From: Intrasporangium calvum
GTDB taxonomy: Bacteria > Actinomycetota > Actinomycetes > Actinomycetales > Dermatophilaceae
Reading direction: 5' to 3'
Assembly (NCBI RefSeq): GCF_028446585.1
Contig: NZ_JAPFQL010000040.1
Span: forward strand, 1-37,760
DNA length: 37,760 nucleotides
In this document: one piece after another, positions 27,170 through 34,959 of the stretch
Layout of the letters: each line of letters starts with the position of its first letter
Position numbering within the stretch: position 1 is the first letter of the stretch
The notes under the pieces: generated by a model
Database searches by the model: none
The model's input: the letters and a program-made list of their open reading frames with translations, nothing else
Told to the model about the DNA's origin: nothing
Position numbers and translations under genes: made by a program

Positions 27170-28579
27170 GTGAGCGGGATGCAGTCGTTGCCGGCGTTGC
27201 TCACACGGCTCCGCAGAGCCGCGTGGCTCACCCTTGCACTGGGGCTGATCCTGGCGAGCCCGGCGCTCGGCGAGACGGAGCCGAGGACCGCCCAGGGCAG
27301 CGCTGTCGGGCCACCGCGCGTCCTGGTCACCCAGGTGGCGACCCCGATCACCCCGGTCGTGGCCGACCACCTCGGCGAGGGGATCGAACGGGCCGCAGCC
27401 GAGGGCTACTCGGCCTACGTCATCGAGCTCGACACCCCCGGCGGGCTCGCCACTGCGATGCGCGACATCATCTCCGACACCCTGGCGAGTGCGGTGCCCG
27501 TCATCGTCTACGTCTCGCCGGACGGGGCTCGGGCGGGCTCAGCCGGCGCGCTGATCACCTTCGCCGCGCACGTCGCCGTGATGGCGCCCGGCACGACCAT
27601 CGGCGCCGCGACGCCGGTGGGCCCCGAGGGGGCCGCGGTGTCCGACAAGATCGTCAACGACGCCGCGGCGGAGGCGCAGGCCCTGGCCGAGCTGCGCGGG
27701 CGCAACGCCGAGTTCGCCGTGGACACCGTCCGGAAGGGCCGCGCGGCCGCCGTCGACGAGGCGGTGGAGCTCGGCGCGGTCGACGGGACGGCGATCAGTC
27801 TGGCTGCCGCCCTCGAGCTCGCGGACGGCCGGACCGTGACCCTGGCCGGCGACCGGCAGGTCGTGGTCCACACCGCCGGAGCGGCCGTGACCCGGCACGA
27901 CCTCGGCTTCCTCCGCCAGGTCCTCCAGGTCATCGCCGACCCCAACATCGCCTTCCTGCTCCTCACCCTGGGCACCCTCGGGCTGATCTATGAGCTGGCG
28001 ACACCGGGCGTCGGGTTCGCCGGCGCCACCGGAATCACGGCGCTGCTGCTGGCGCTCTTCAGCCTGTCGGTCCTCCCGGTCAACGCGGTGGGTCTCCTCC
28101 TGCTCGCTGTCGCTGCGGGGCTCTTCGTCGCGGAGCTCTTCGTGCCGGGCACCGCCGGCTTCGCGTTCGGCGGGGCGGTGGTGCTCCTGCTCGCCGCGGT
28201 CTTCCTCTTCGACGACACCGAAGGGGTCGCCGTCGACCCCATGGCCGCCGTGCCGCTCGCCGTGCTCGCCTTCCTCGCCGCCGCCTTCGCCGGTCGCATC
28301 GCGTATCGAACGCGCCATGCGGCGTCAACGAGCACCGGTGCGGACGTCTTCACGGACCGGGTCGTCCCGGTCCGCCAAGCAGACGGCACCACCGGACGCA
28401 CCTTCACCGAAGGCGCCTGGTGGACGATCCGGAGCACCGGGCCGCCGCTCGAGGAGGGCACGGAAGTCCGGGTCGTCCACGTCGACGGGCTCGTCCTCCT
28501 CGTCGACCCTCACCGCGCCTCCTCGGCCCCGGACGCCCCTCGCCCGGTGGCCGACCGGCAGAGAGAAGCAACATCATGA
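27170..28579 (+). CDS. nfeD: NfeD-type membrane serine protease
   Basis: A 469-residue long-form NfeD. Residues 1-34 are a signal peptide (ALGLILASPALG). A ClpP-like protease domain follows, with ELDTPGG and the Ser region GARAGSAGAL (S124 likely nucleophile), and K160 in SDKIVND as a possible dyad partner. Four or so membrane segments span about residues 255-365, and the C-terminal OB-like part has GTTGRTFTEGAWW and EVRVVHVDG. NfeD proteins cut stomatin-like partners or act in membrane quality control. GTG 27170 is my choice; ATG 27179 is possible and neither has a well-spaced ribosome site. Its stop overlaps the SPFH start (ATGA). Confidence 0.9.
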   Translation: MSGMQSLPALLTRLRRAAWLTLALGLILASPALGETEPRTAQGSAVGPPRVLVTQVATPITPVVADHLGEGIERAAAEGYSAYVIELDTPGGLATAMRDIISDTLASAVPVIVYVSPDGARAGSAGALITFAAHVAVMAPGTTIGAATPVGPEGAAVSDKIVNDAAAEAQALAELRGRNAEFAVDTVRKGRAAAVDEAVELGAVDGTAISLAAALELADGRTVTLAGDRQVVVHTAGAAVTRHDLGFLRQVLQVIADPNIAFLLLTLGTLGLIYELATPGVGFAGATGITALLLALFSLSVLPVNAVGLLLLAVAAGLFVAELFVPGTAGFAFGGAVVLLLAAVFLFDDTEGVAVDPMAAVPLAVLAFLAAAFAGRIAYRTRHAASTSTGADVFTDRVVPVRQADGTTGRTFTEGAWWTIRSTGPPLEEGTEVRVVHVDGLVLLVDPHRASSAPDAPRPVADRQREATS

Positions 28580-29370
28580 CGAACGGCACCCTCATCGGCA
28601 TCGGCCTGGCGGTCCTCGTCCTGGCCCTCCTCCTGGCGGCAGCGATCCACGTCCTGCCCGAGTACGAGCGTGGCGTCATCCTGCGTCTCGGCCGCATCCA
28701 GCCGCTCAAGGGGCCCGGGCTGATCCTCATCATCCCGGTCATCGACCGGCTGACCAGGGTCAACCTCCGCACCCAGACCTACGACATCCCCCCGCAGGAC
28801 ATCATCACCAAGGACAACGTCACCGTCCGGGTCAACGCGGTCGCGTACTTCAACGTCGTCGAGGCGGTCCGGTCGGTCCTGTCCATCGACGACTACCGCT
28901 TCGGCACCCAGCAGGTGGCCCAGACCACCTTGCGCGGCGTGCTGGGCCAGACGACCCTCGACGACCTGCTGACCAAACGCGACGAGGTCAACCAGCGACT
29001 CCAGCAGATCATCGACAGCGTCACGGACCCCTGGGGAGTCAAGGTCACCATCGTCGAGGTCAAGGACGTGATCCTGCCCGAGTCGATGCGCCGGGCCATG
29101 GCTCGCCAGGCCGAGGCGGAGCGCGACCGCCGCGGCAAGGTGATCCACGCGTTGGGCGAGAAGGAGGCAGCGGCGAACCTCGGCGAGGCGGCCGTCGTCC
29201 TCGAGGAGCACCCCGCCGCGCTCCAGCTCCGCATCCTCGGAACGTTGCTCGAGCTCGGCGGCGAGAAGACGTCGACCATCGCCTTCCCCGTGCCGATGGA
29301 GCTCCTCCGACTGCTCGACACGACGGCCAAGGGCCGACAGACCGAGCCAGCCCAGCGGCATACGGCCTGA
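28576..29370 (+). CDS. stomatin-like SPFH/Band 7 protein
   Basis: A 264-residue protein with one N-terminal membrane helix (LIGIGLAVLVLALLLAAAI). The SPFH core starts at LPEYERGVILRLGRIQPLKGPG, followed by PVIDRLTRVNLRTQTYDIPP and ITKDNVTVRVNAVAYF. The coiled helix region has VILPESMRRAMARQAEAERDRR. This is the usual partner of NfeD, forming oligomers at lipid microdomains and probably the protease's substrate or scaffold. ATG 28576 overlaps the nfeD stop. The last residues, EPAQRHTA, derive from the repeat at 29344-29370 and are not part of the family. Confidence 0.93.
   Translation: MTNGTLIGIGLAVLVLALLLAAAIHVLPEYERGVILRLGRIQPLKGPGLILIIPVIDRLTRVNLRTQTYDIPPQDIITKDNVTVRVNAVAYFNVVEAVRSVLSIDDYRFGTQQVAQTTLRGVLGQTTLDDLLTKRDEVNQRLQQIIDSVTDPWGVKVTIVEVKDVILPESMRRAMARQAEAERDRRGKVIHALGEKEAAANLGEAAVVLEEHPAALQLRILGTLLELGGEKTSTIAFPVPMELLRLLDTTAKGRQTEPAQRHTA
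29344..29370. repeat. CAGCGGCATAC-type repeat at the end of the SPFH gene
   Basis: Identical over 27 bases to 27080-27106. It supplies the last codons and stop of the SPFH gene and lies next to the convergent gene ending at 29397. It may help transcription stop there. Confidence 0.8.
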
Positions 29371-29396
29371 GCGAGCGAGCCGACGCCCCGCGGTGG

Positions 29397-30293
29397 TCAG
29401 CTCGTGCGGCGGGCCGCGGCAGCAGCGGCGACCCAGCGCTCCGCGAGCCCGGCATCGAGCGGCGGAGCACCCCGCACCTTCCGCGCGGCGCCGTCGAAAC
29501 GTTTGACGAGGTCATCGGCCGACACCGCACCCACCTCGGCGAGCGAGGTGAAACCCGCTGCGCGCAGGACGAGCACGTGCTTGCCGGTGGCCTCCGGCAG
29601 CGTCACCAGCTCGGCCTCACTGAGCCACGTCCGCAGTGTGGCCCGCTCCACCCCGAGACGGCGCTCGAGCTCCGTGGCCACCCGCGCTCTCGACCCGACG
29701 GAGACCAGGTCCCCGGCGCGGAAGAGCCCCGCTGCGGTGAGCGCCCGCAGGGCACGCGCATCGACACTGGGCAGCTCCTCCAGCGGCACGGAGCGCCGCA
29801 GCTCTGCGCCCGCCTCGGCGCCCTCCACGGGAATCGGGACGATCGTCAGGGTGAGCCGGCCCACCGAGGCGTCCTCCGGAGCACCCGGCGTCGGGAAGCG
29901 GTAGCGCAGGTTGCCCAGGTCGTCGAGGTCGAGGCCGACCTTCGTGTCGAGCTGGACCTCCCGCAGCGCGAAGCGGGTCACGCCGTTGTCCGACTCCGCG
30001 AGCTGCCGTTGCAGCTGGTCGGTCGCGTTGGCGATGGCCGTGCCCAGCTCGTCGTAGTGTCGCCCCTCGCCGCGCAGCGCGGCGACCTCGGCGCGCAGCG
30101 CCTCGTTCTCCTTCTGCAGACGCGCGACCTCGGCCGCGAGGCCCTCGACCAGCTTGCGGTCGTCCTCGTCGCCGAGTGAGTCGATCGGCCGGAAGATCCC
30201 GATGACACCGTCGTTGCGAATCACCTCAGTGCCGGCCCGCAGGATGGCACCGGAGATGGACGGCCGGCTCGGCACCTCGATGTCGTCACTCAT
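29397..30293 (-). CDS. coiled-coil protein with tandem helix-hairpin-helix-like units, unknown function
   Basis: A 298-residue protein. Residues about 45-78 form a coiled coil (DRKLVEGLAAEVARLQKENE and on). Residues about 83-155 form a middle module with RFALREVQLDTKVGLDLD and LTLTIVPIPVE. The C-terminal part, about 178-290, has two similar units: ALRALTAAGLFRAGDLVSVG and LVLRAAGFTSLAEVGAV. These look like DUF4332/helix-hairpin-helix repeats, which usually bind DNA or act as scaffolds. No signal peptide. ATG 30293 is preceded by GGAGG nine bases away and lies inside the end of the upstream gene (8-base overlap). It is last gene of the five-gene protease cluster; function not known. Confidence 0.8.
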   Translation of the reverse strand: MSDDIEVPSRPSISGAILRAGTEVIRNDGVIGIFRPIDSLGDEDDRKLVEGLAAEVARLQKENEALRAEVAALRGEGRHYDELGTAIANATDQLQRQLAESDNGVTRFALREVQLDTKVGLDLDDLGNLRYRFPTPGAPEDASVGRLTLTIVPIPVEGAEAGAELRRSVPLEELPSVDARALRALTAAGLFRAGDLVSVGSRARVATELERRLGVERATLRTWLSEAELVTLPEATGKHVLVLRAAGFTSLAEVGAVSADDLVKRFDGAARKVRGAPPLDAGLAERWVAAAAAARRTS

Positions 30294-30663
30294 GGGGCTC
30301 AGCCTCCACCGGTGCCGGCTGCGTGTCCACGCGTGGCCGGCTGTCCATGACGACGCGCAGCCGGACCTGGGTCGAGGCGTCGTGCCCGAGCAGCGCAGAG
30401 TCGACCGGGCTGGCGGTCCGCACGAAGAGGCTGGGCCGACGGGTCTCGCCTCGACTCACCCGAGCCGCGAGCTGCACCTCGAGCGCGGTCGAGTTCACCG
30501 TGAACCAGAGTGGCGGTGGGACCGACACCCCCTCGGTCCCGTCGTTGAGCCAGGCGTCCGTCCGGGCCTGCGCGTCCTCGTCGATCGCGGCCTGCGCGGT
30601 CACGACCGCTCCGAGGAGCCCGGCGACGAGGTCGCCGAGCTCCGCGGCAGGGTTGGCGGTCAT
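30286..30663 (-). CDS. small protein of the protease cluster, unknown function
   Basis: A 125-residue protein without signal peptide. Residues 8-39 form a helix with LVAGLLGAVVTAQAAIDEDA, and then PPPLWFTVNSTALEVQLAARV forms a beta segment. The second half has a LRVVMDSRP strand and an acidic Pro-rich tail. The helix plus W/F-beta plan matches the core of the two larger proteins upstream (30686 and 31629), so it may be a reduced member of the same family. The EVQL segment resembles REVQL in the next protein. It overlaps that gene by eight bases. ATG 30663 has only a weak upstream GGGGCGA. Confidence 0.72.
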   Translation of the reverse strand: MTANPAAELGDLVAGLLGAVVTAQAAIDEDAQARTDAWLNDGTEGVSVPPPLWFTVNSTALEVQLAARVSRGETRRPSLFVRTASPVDSALLGHDASTQVRLRVVMDSRPRVDTQPAPVEAEPHE

Positions 30664-30685
30664 CTGAGTCGCCCCACGCCACGCG

Positions 30686-31588
30686 TCAGAAGACGACGGT
30701 CGTGTCGTTGGAGACGATCCCGATCCGGGCCGACACGATCGCCTCCATCGGCGAGGTGTCCGCCGTCTCGTCGAGGAACGTCCGGCGCAGCAGGATCTCC
30801 AGCCTGCCGTCGGCGTCGGTCTCGTCGCCGGCGACGTATTCGAACGGCACGCCCGACGTCTCGACGGAGATCGTCTTGCCCTGGATCGGGGTGCTGTCAC
30901 GACGGAAGTACTCGATGACGACGGCCATCGTCCGCTGGGCCGGGCTGGTGCCGGCGGGTGCGATGTCGACGATCTCGCCCGCGCTGATCGCCAGCCTCGG
31001 CCCCTGGACCGCCTGGCGCGGCTTGGGCACGCCGATGTCGTGACGCGGGGTGAGCTCGGAGTACATCCGGATGCGTCCCCGGGACACGTCCGAGGTGACC
31101 TCGCTGGTGCTCTCCGTCGTCGTGCGCCGGTAGTCCAAGTAGGTGCGGCCACCGCCGATGAAGACGAAGAGTCCGGCCTGGCTCGAGCCCTCATTGTCTG
31201 TCGTCGTCGTGGTGCTGCTCGATGACCCGGCCGACAGCTCAGTGGCGACGAAGCTGCCTTGAAGCCGGACCTGGCTCCACTGGTAGAGCACCGGGTCGAT
31301 GAAGGTGATCAGCGGCAGCCGCTGCTCGTGTGAGACCGACTCGTCGATGTTGCCGTCATCGTCGTAGATCGTCTCCTGCACGGCGAGCACGTCGACGGTC
31401 GTCTCCGCGAGCGCCGAGGTGGTGGCGACCGCCGTGTCGTTGAGCTTGCGCTGGGTCGACGCCACGGCTTGGCCGACGCTGGAGATGAGGTCGCCGAACC
31501 CGACTCCGGCGTTGGCCAGCTCATCGCTGACGTCGGCGTTGGGAATGTCGAGCGGAGCCGTGCCGGCCCCGGCCGGGATGATGGTCAT
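30686..31588 (-). CDS. paralogous protein A of the protease cluster, unknown function
   Basis: A 300-residue protein, no signal peptide. Parts are: PAGAGTAPLD (5-14), a helical region with ADVSDELA, FGDLISSVGQAVASTQRKL, an acidic YDDDGNIDES loop, and LPLITFIDPVLYQWSQVRL (91-109). A Ser/Thr-rich stretch (SSSSTTTTT) follows, then a glycine-rich VFIGGGRTY strand, SRGRIRMYSELTP, and a C-terminal Ig-like part with ETDADGRLEILLRR. The same order of motifs is in the next gene upstream, so the two are duplicates. The PLITFIDP segment recalls DUF2589 proteins, but I cannot confirm that. ATG 31588 follows GAGGAG. Function unknown. Confidence 0.78.
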   Translation of the reverse strand: MTIIPAGAGTAPLDIPNADVSDELANAGVGFGDLISSVGQAVASTQRKLNDTAVATTSALAETTVDVLAVQETIYDDDGNIDESVSHEQRLPLITFIDPVLYQWSQVRLQGSFVATELSAGSSSSTTTTTDNEGSSQAGLFVFIGGGRTYLDYRRTTTESTSEVTSDVSRGRIRMYSELTPRHDIGVPKPRQAVQGPRLAISAGEIVDIAPAGTSPAQRTMAVVIEYFRRDSTPIQGKTISVETSGVPFEYVAGDETDADGRLEILLRRTFLDETADTSPMEAIVSARIGIVSNDTTVVF

Positions 31589-31628
31589 GATTGCTCCTCG
31601 CTATCTGCTCTGCACGCGCGGACGCACG

Positions 31629-32717
31629 TCAGAGCGTGATCTGGGTCGTCTGGCGGATCTGCCCGAGCGAGGCGGTGACCGCGAACTGTCGCGGAGTCAC
31701 CGTCACGCCGACGGGAACGACGCGAGAGAGCGTGACCTCCACCTCGCCGTCGGTGTTGGTGGTGCTGCCGTTGAAGTCACCGCCGGTGGTGAAGCTGATC
31801 CCGAGCCCCGTCGCCTCGACGACGAGGTTCTTGCTCGGGTTGACGGCGCCGGACGCCTTGAGCAGCTTGATGCGGACCTTGACCGACCGGGTGCGGATGC
31901 CGGAGGAGATCGCGTCGGTCACGGAGCCCTGCGAGAAGTAGAGCCGTGGGCCGATGTCCACGCTGGCCGGCGGCGTGAACCCGTCTGCCTCGCGCGGCGC
32001 GAGGAGAGCATCCACCCGGACCTGGCCCTGGGACCAGTCGACCTCCTGCCGTGCGTTCGAGGTCACGGTCGTGCGCTTGGTCTCGTCGTGGGTGTCGAAC
32101 CACCCCAGGAACCCCCAGAACATGCCGACCGCGTTGGCGCCGATGGCGACCTGCTCCCGCTTGAACGTCATGGCCTGGGTGCGGTCGATCTCGCCGACCT
32201 CGAGGTCCATGGCAAGTCGGACGTGCTTCCACTCGTGCACCGTGGGGGTCACGAAGTTGAGCACCGAGACCTCTGACGTGACGAGCTCGGTCGCGTCGAG
32301 GTCGGGCAGGCCGTCGTCGTCGAGGGTCTGGATGACGTCCGTGACGACCTTGACCTTCTTGTCCGCCAGCGCCCGCACGCTGTCGACGAGGCCCTTGTCG
32401 AGAGCGGTCTGCGACGTTGCGACGCCGAGGCCGACCGAGGTGAGGACGTTGCCGAAGGTGGGTGCGACGCGACCAAGCTCGTCGGTCACGTCCGCGCCGA
32501 GAGCGGCTGGTGTGGTGCCCGCGCCGGCTGGTGCCGTGTCGCCGAGCGCCACCCCTCCGGCAGGGCGGGTGCTGGCTCGCGGTCGTCGGCTGACCGCTCT
32601 GCTGTCGCCGTTCGTGGTGGGCGGCATGGGCGACGCTTCCGGCGCGTCCGCGGTGGCCGTCCTGGAACGGCGGGCCGCTGGGCGGCGGGTGCGTGGCGCA
32701 GTGTTCGTGTCGGCCAT
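31629..32717 (-). CDS. paralogous protein B of the protease cluster, unknown function
   Basis: A 362-residue protein, no signal peptide. Residues 1-60 are a Pro/Ser/Arg-rich disordered leader absent from its paralogue. Then come PAGAGTTPAAL, ADVTDELG, FGNVLTSVGLGVATSQTAL and LDDDGLPDLD. VLNFVTPTVHEWKHVRL, SQGQVRVDALLAP and DIGPRLYFSQG follow. The C-terminal half is a beta-rich Ig-like domain (RSVKVRIKLLKASG, TNTDGEVEVTLSR). Each block has a counterpart in the 30686-31588 protein. ATG 32717 is preceded by GAGGAG seven bases away. It lies 40 bases from its paralogue and 79 bases from the protease gene, so co-transcription with the protease is likely but not proven. Confidence 0.8.
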   Translation of the reverse strand: MADTNTAPRTRRPAARRSRTATADAPEASPMPPTTNGDSRAVSRRPRASTRPAGGVALGDTAPAGAGTTPAALGADVTDELGRVAPTFGNVLTSVGLGVATSQTALDKGLVDSVRALADKKVKVVTDVIQTLDDDGLPDLDATELVTSEVSVLNFVTPTVHEWKHVRLAMDLEVGEIDRTQAMTFKREQVAIGANAVGMFWGFLGWFDTHDETKRTTVTSNARQEVDWSQGQVRVDALLAPREADGFTPPASVDIGPRLYFSQGSVTDAISSGIRTRSVKVRIKLLKASGAVNPSKNLVVEATGLGISFTTGGDFNGSTTNTDGEVEVTLSRVVPVGVTVTPRQFAVTASLGQIRQTTQITL

Positions 32718-32796
32718 GGTGTGGCTCCTCGCTGCTGGTGTGGCGTGGTCTGCGTCGCAGGCCAGACGGGAGCTGACAACCTTTCCCCCGTGCTGG

Positions 32797-34902
32797 TCAG
32801 AGAGGCACCAGACCGGGGCTGATACGTCTGGTCGTCCGGCGGAGTCGGCTGCCCAACGGCGCCCGGACCGCGAGCGCGAAGCGACGCGGGCCCGTCATCA
32901 CGCGCCGTCCGAGCACCTCGATCCGGTAAAGGCCGTCGATCGCGTCCGGCAGGTCAACCACCTCGACCGGGTGGACGGCATCCGGCCGGCCGAGGCGGGC
33001 CGGATCATGGTTGCCCCAGGCGACCGCGCCTGCCGGGTCCGCCACGGCCAGGTCCAGGTCGTCGACGAGCATCGGGTCGGGAGCGTCATACCAGGCCAAG
33101 GCGATTCGAACTCGGCCTCCGCCCGACGGGACGCGCAGCGTCCAGTCGTGCCGGTCCCCCGTGTCGGCGCTCTCGTGGACACTGTCCGCGAGCCAGGCCC
33201 GGTGGTCCGGCCCACTCGGCAGTGACCCCCCGACGTCGAGGCGGCCCCAGCCGCACGCCTGCGGGTCCTCGTGCTCGCCCGTGGTCGACCCCCGCCGGAG
33301 GACCGGTGCGGCCCCCATCAGGAGGAGGGCCTTGAGACCGACTCCCGAGGGGTTGCGGCGAGCGCGACGCCAGCCCTGCAGGACGAGAGCGGCTCCGCCC
33401 CCGACGACACCGACCGCAATAGAGGTGCCCGAGCGGTAGCAGTAGAAGGGCTGCGGCGACGCGATGCCGTTGCCGACGTCGGACGACACCAGGCTGCGCA
33501 GCCCCACGAGGTTGGTGCCGGGCGCGCACAGGTCCGGCTTCCGGCGCCCGTCCGGCGTGGGCCCGGTGGACGTGAGCAGCGCAATCCGGTCAGGCTCGCC
33601 GCTGACCTGGTCGGCGCGATCAGCCGGGTGGGGATAGCGACGGGCCTCGTTCTCGAAGGCGGCCCAGCCGCGGCGCTCGCCGACACCCGCGGTGGGCCCC
33701 TCGGTGGCACCCACGGCGACGACGTTCTTGGCGCAGGCCGGCGCGTAGACGGTGGTGCCCTCGGGCGTGCGGTTCCGGTCCGGGTCCGAGCCGAGGTTGC
33801 CCGATGCGAAGAGGACCAGATGCTCAGGGTGCTCGGAGAGGAACAGGTCGACCTCGTGGGCGTCGTCGGTGTAGTCGCCCGCGACAGCGTCGCCCCAGGC
33901 GTTGACGTGGATGCGGGCGCCGTGTTCGCCGGCGGTCTCGAAGAGCTCGCGCAGGTCGAGGGGACGACCGGCGAGGTAGTAGCCGTCAGCGAACCGGCTC
34001 TCCTCGGACGGCCTGGCGTCGACCCACTGCTCGATGGCCTGAACGACTGCCATGGCCGCTGGTGCGACACCCCGCTTCGTCCCATGACTTGCCGCCCCGG
34101 TGCCGACCACGCTCCCCGTGACGAAGGTGCCGTGACCGCGATTGACGTCGGCGGGCCCGTCGTCGGCGCCGGGGCGAGAGGCGATGGGGTCCCAGCTCGG
34201 GTCGAGGGGACGGTTGATGAGCCCGGCGATGCGTCCGCGAAGGTCCGGGTGCAGGTTGCCGAGGTCTCCCGAGTCGAGGCCGGTGTCCACGATCCCGACG
34301 ATGACACCCTGGCCGTCGAGACCGAGGTGACGAGGGAGGGTCGCGCCGACGGCCGCGTCGAGCGGGTCGTCGAGCGGGTCGTCGAGCGGGTCGTCGAGGG
34401 CGTGCGGAAGTCGCGGAGCGGTCACGAGCTTGACGCCCACGATCGCCGCGACGTCGCGCCGCGCGCTCCCTGCGGCGAGCCGGACCCGCAGTTTGGAGCG
34501 GTGCGCCCTCAGCACCGTGTGGCCGGCTGCGCGGAGGCGGCGGGCGACGGCATCGCGCTCGGCCCGGGCAAAGACGACGACGTCGACGACGTCCTCCCCT
34601 GCCACGGACGGCTGAGCGACGGCCCGGGCGCTGCTGTCGGCGTCGTAGGGGACCGCGCCCGCCGCTCCGGGGATCGCGGTGGACAGACCCGCCGCCGTGG
34701 TGCCCTGCGGCACGTCGACGCAGGCGCCGGTGGGAGGGCACCAGAAGCGCACCACGATGCCGGCGCCCGCAAGCGCGGCGCGCAGCGCAGCATCGACGGG
34801 GCGGTCGAACCGCACGACCACCCGGGGGCCGCTCCCCTGGTGGAACTCCCCTGAGGGCACCCGCACCGGTGCCCCGTGGACGAACACGATGTCGCCGTTC
34901 AC
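32797..34902 (-). CDS. subtilisin-like serine protease (S8) without signal peptide
   Basis: A 701-residue subtilase. Two N-terminal modules (about 27-87 and 105-163, each with a VVVRF/VVVFA strand and helix) look like tandem inhibitor/pro-domains. A DDPL repeat linker (about 170-182) follows, then the catalytic domain: IVDTG (D206), NRGHGTFVTG (H257), LFASGN (N369) and YRSGTSIA (S494). The C-terminal beta-sandwich (VRIALAWYDAPD, MLVDDLDLAVADP) resembles the jelly-roll of KP-43-type subtilases. The N-terminus, MNGDIVFVHGAP, has no signal peptide, so an intracellular or non-Sec role is likely. GTG 34902 has no clear ribosome site. It is first gene of the five-gene cluster; substrate unknown, possibly the neighbouring proteins. 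Confidence 0.92.
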   Translation of the reverse strand: MNGDIVFVHGAPVRVPSGEFHQGSGPRVVVRFDRPVDAALRAALAGAGIVVRFWCPPTGACVDVPQGTTAAGLSTAIPGAAGAVPYDADSSARAVAQPSVAGEDVVDVVVFARAERDAVARRLRAAGHTVLRAHRSKLRVRLAAGSARRDVAAIVGVKLVTAPRLPHALDDPLDDPLDDPLDAAVGATLPRHLGLDGQGVIVGIVDTGLDSGDLGNLHPDLRGRIAGLINRPLDPSWDPIASRPGADDGPADVNRGHGTFVTGSVVGTGAASHGTKRGVAPAAMAVVQAIEQWVDARPSEESRFADGYYLAGRPLDLRELFETAGEHGARIHVNAWGDAVAGDYTDDAHEVDLFLSEHPEHLVLFASGNLGSDPDRNRTPEGTTVYAPACAKNVVAVGATEGPTAGVGERRGWAAFENEARRYPHPADRADQVSGEPDRIALLTSTGPTPDGRRKPDLCAPGTNLVGLRSLVSSDVGNGIASPQPFYCYRSGTSIAVGVVGGGAALVLQGWRRARRNPSGVGLKALLLMGAAPVLRRGSTTGEHEDPQACGWGRLDVGGSLPSGPDHRAWLADSVHESADTGDRHDWTLRVPSGGGRVRIALAWYDAPDPMLVDDLDLAVADPAGAVAWGNHDPARLGRPDAVHPVEVVDLPDAIDGLYRIEVLGRRVMTGPRRFALAVRAPLGSRLRRTTRRISPGLVPL
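34357..34398. repeat. 12-base tandem repeat, about 3.5 units
   Basis: GTCGAGCGGGTC repeated in frame. On the minus strand it encodes DDPL units in the linker between the pro-domains and catalytic domain of the subtilase. Confidence 0.9.
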
Positions 34903-34934
34903 CTGCAGAAGAGCGGGCGCGACCGGCCGCTGAT

Positions 34935-34953
34935 ACTCGGGACTCCCCCGAGT
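34935..34953. terminator. stem-loop downstream of the PfkB kinase gene
   Basis: ACTCGGG, five bases (ACTCC), CCCGAGT: a perfect seven-base stem in the 57-base gap between the kinase stop and the subtilase start. It could end the pseudouridine operon and so separate it from the protease cluster. No T-run follows. Confidence 0.45.
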
Positions 34954-34959
34954 GCCCGG

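Noticed and set aside
27990-30179. 729-codon plus-strand open frame over nfeD, SPFH and the coiled-coil gene
   Set aside because: Out of frame with well-supported genes on both strands; low-complexity Ser/Arg/Pro content.
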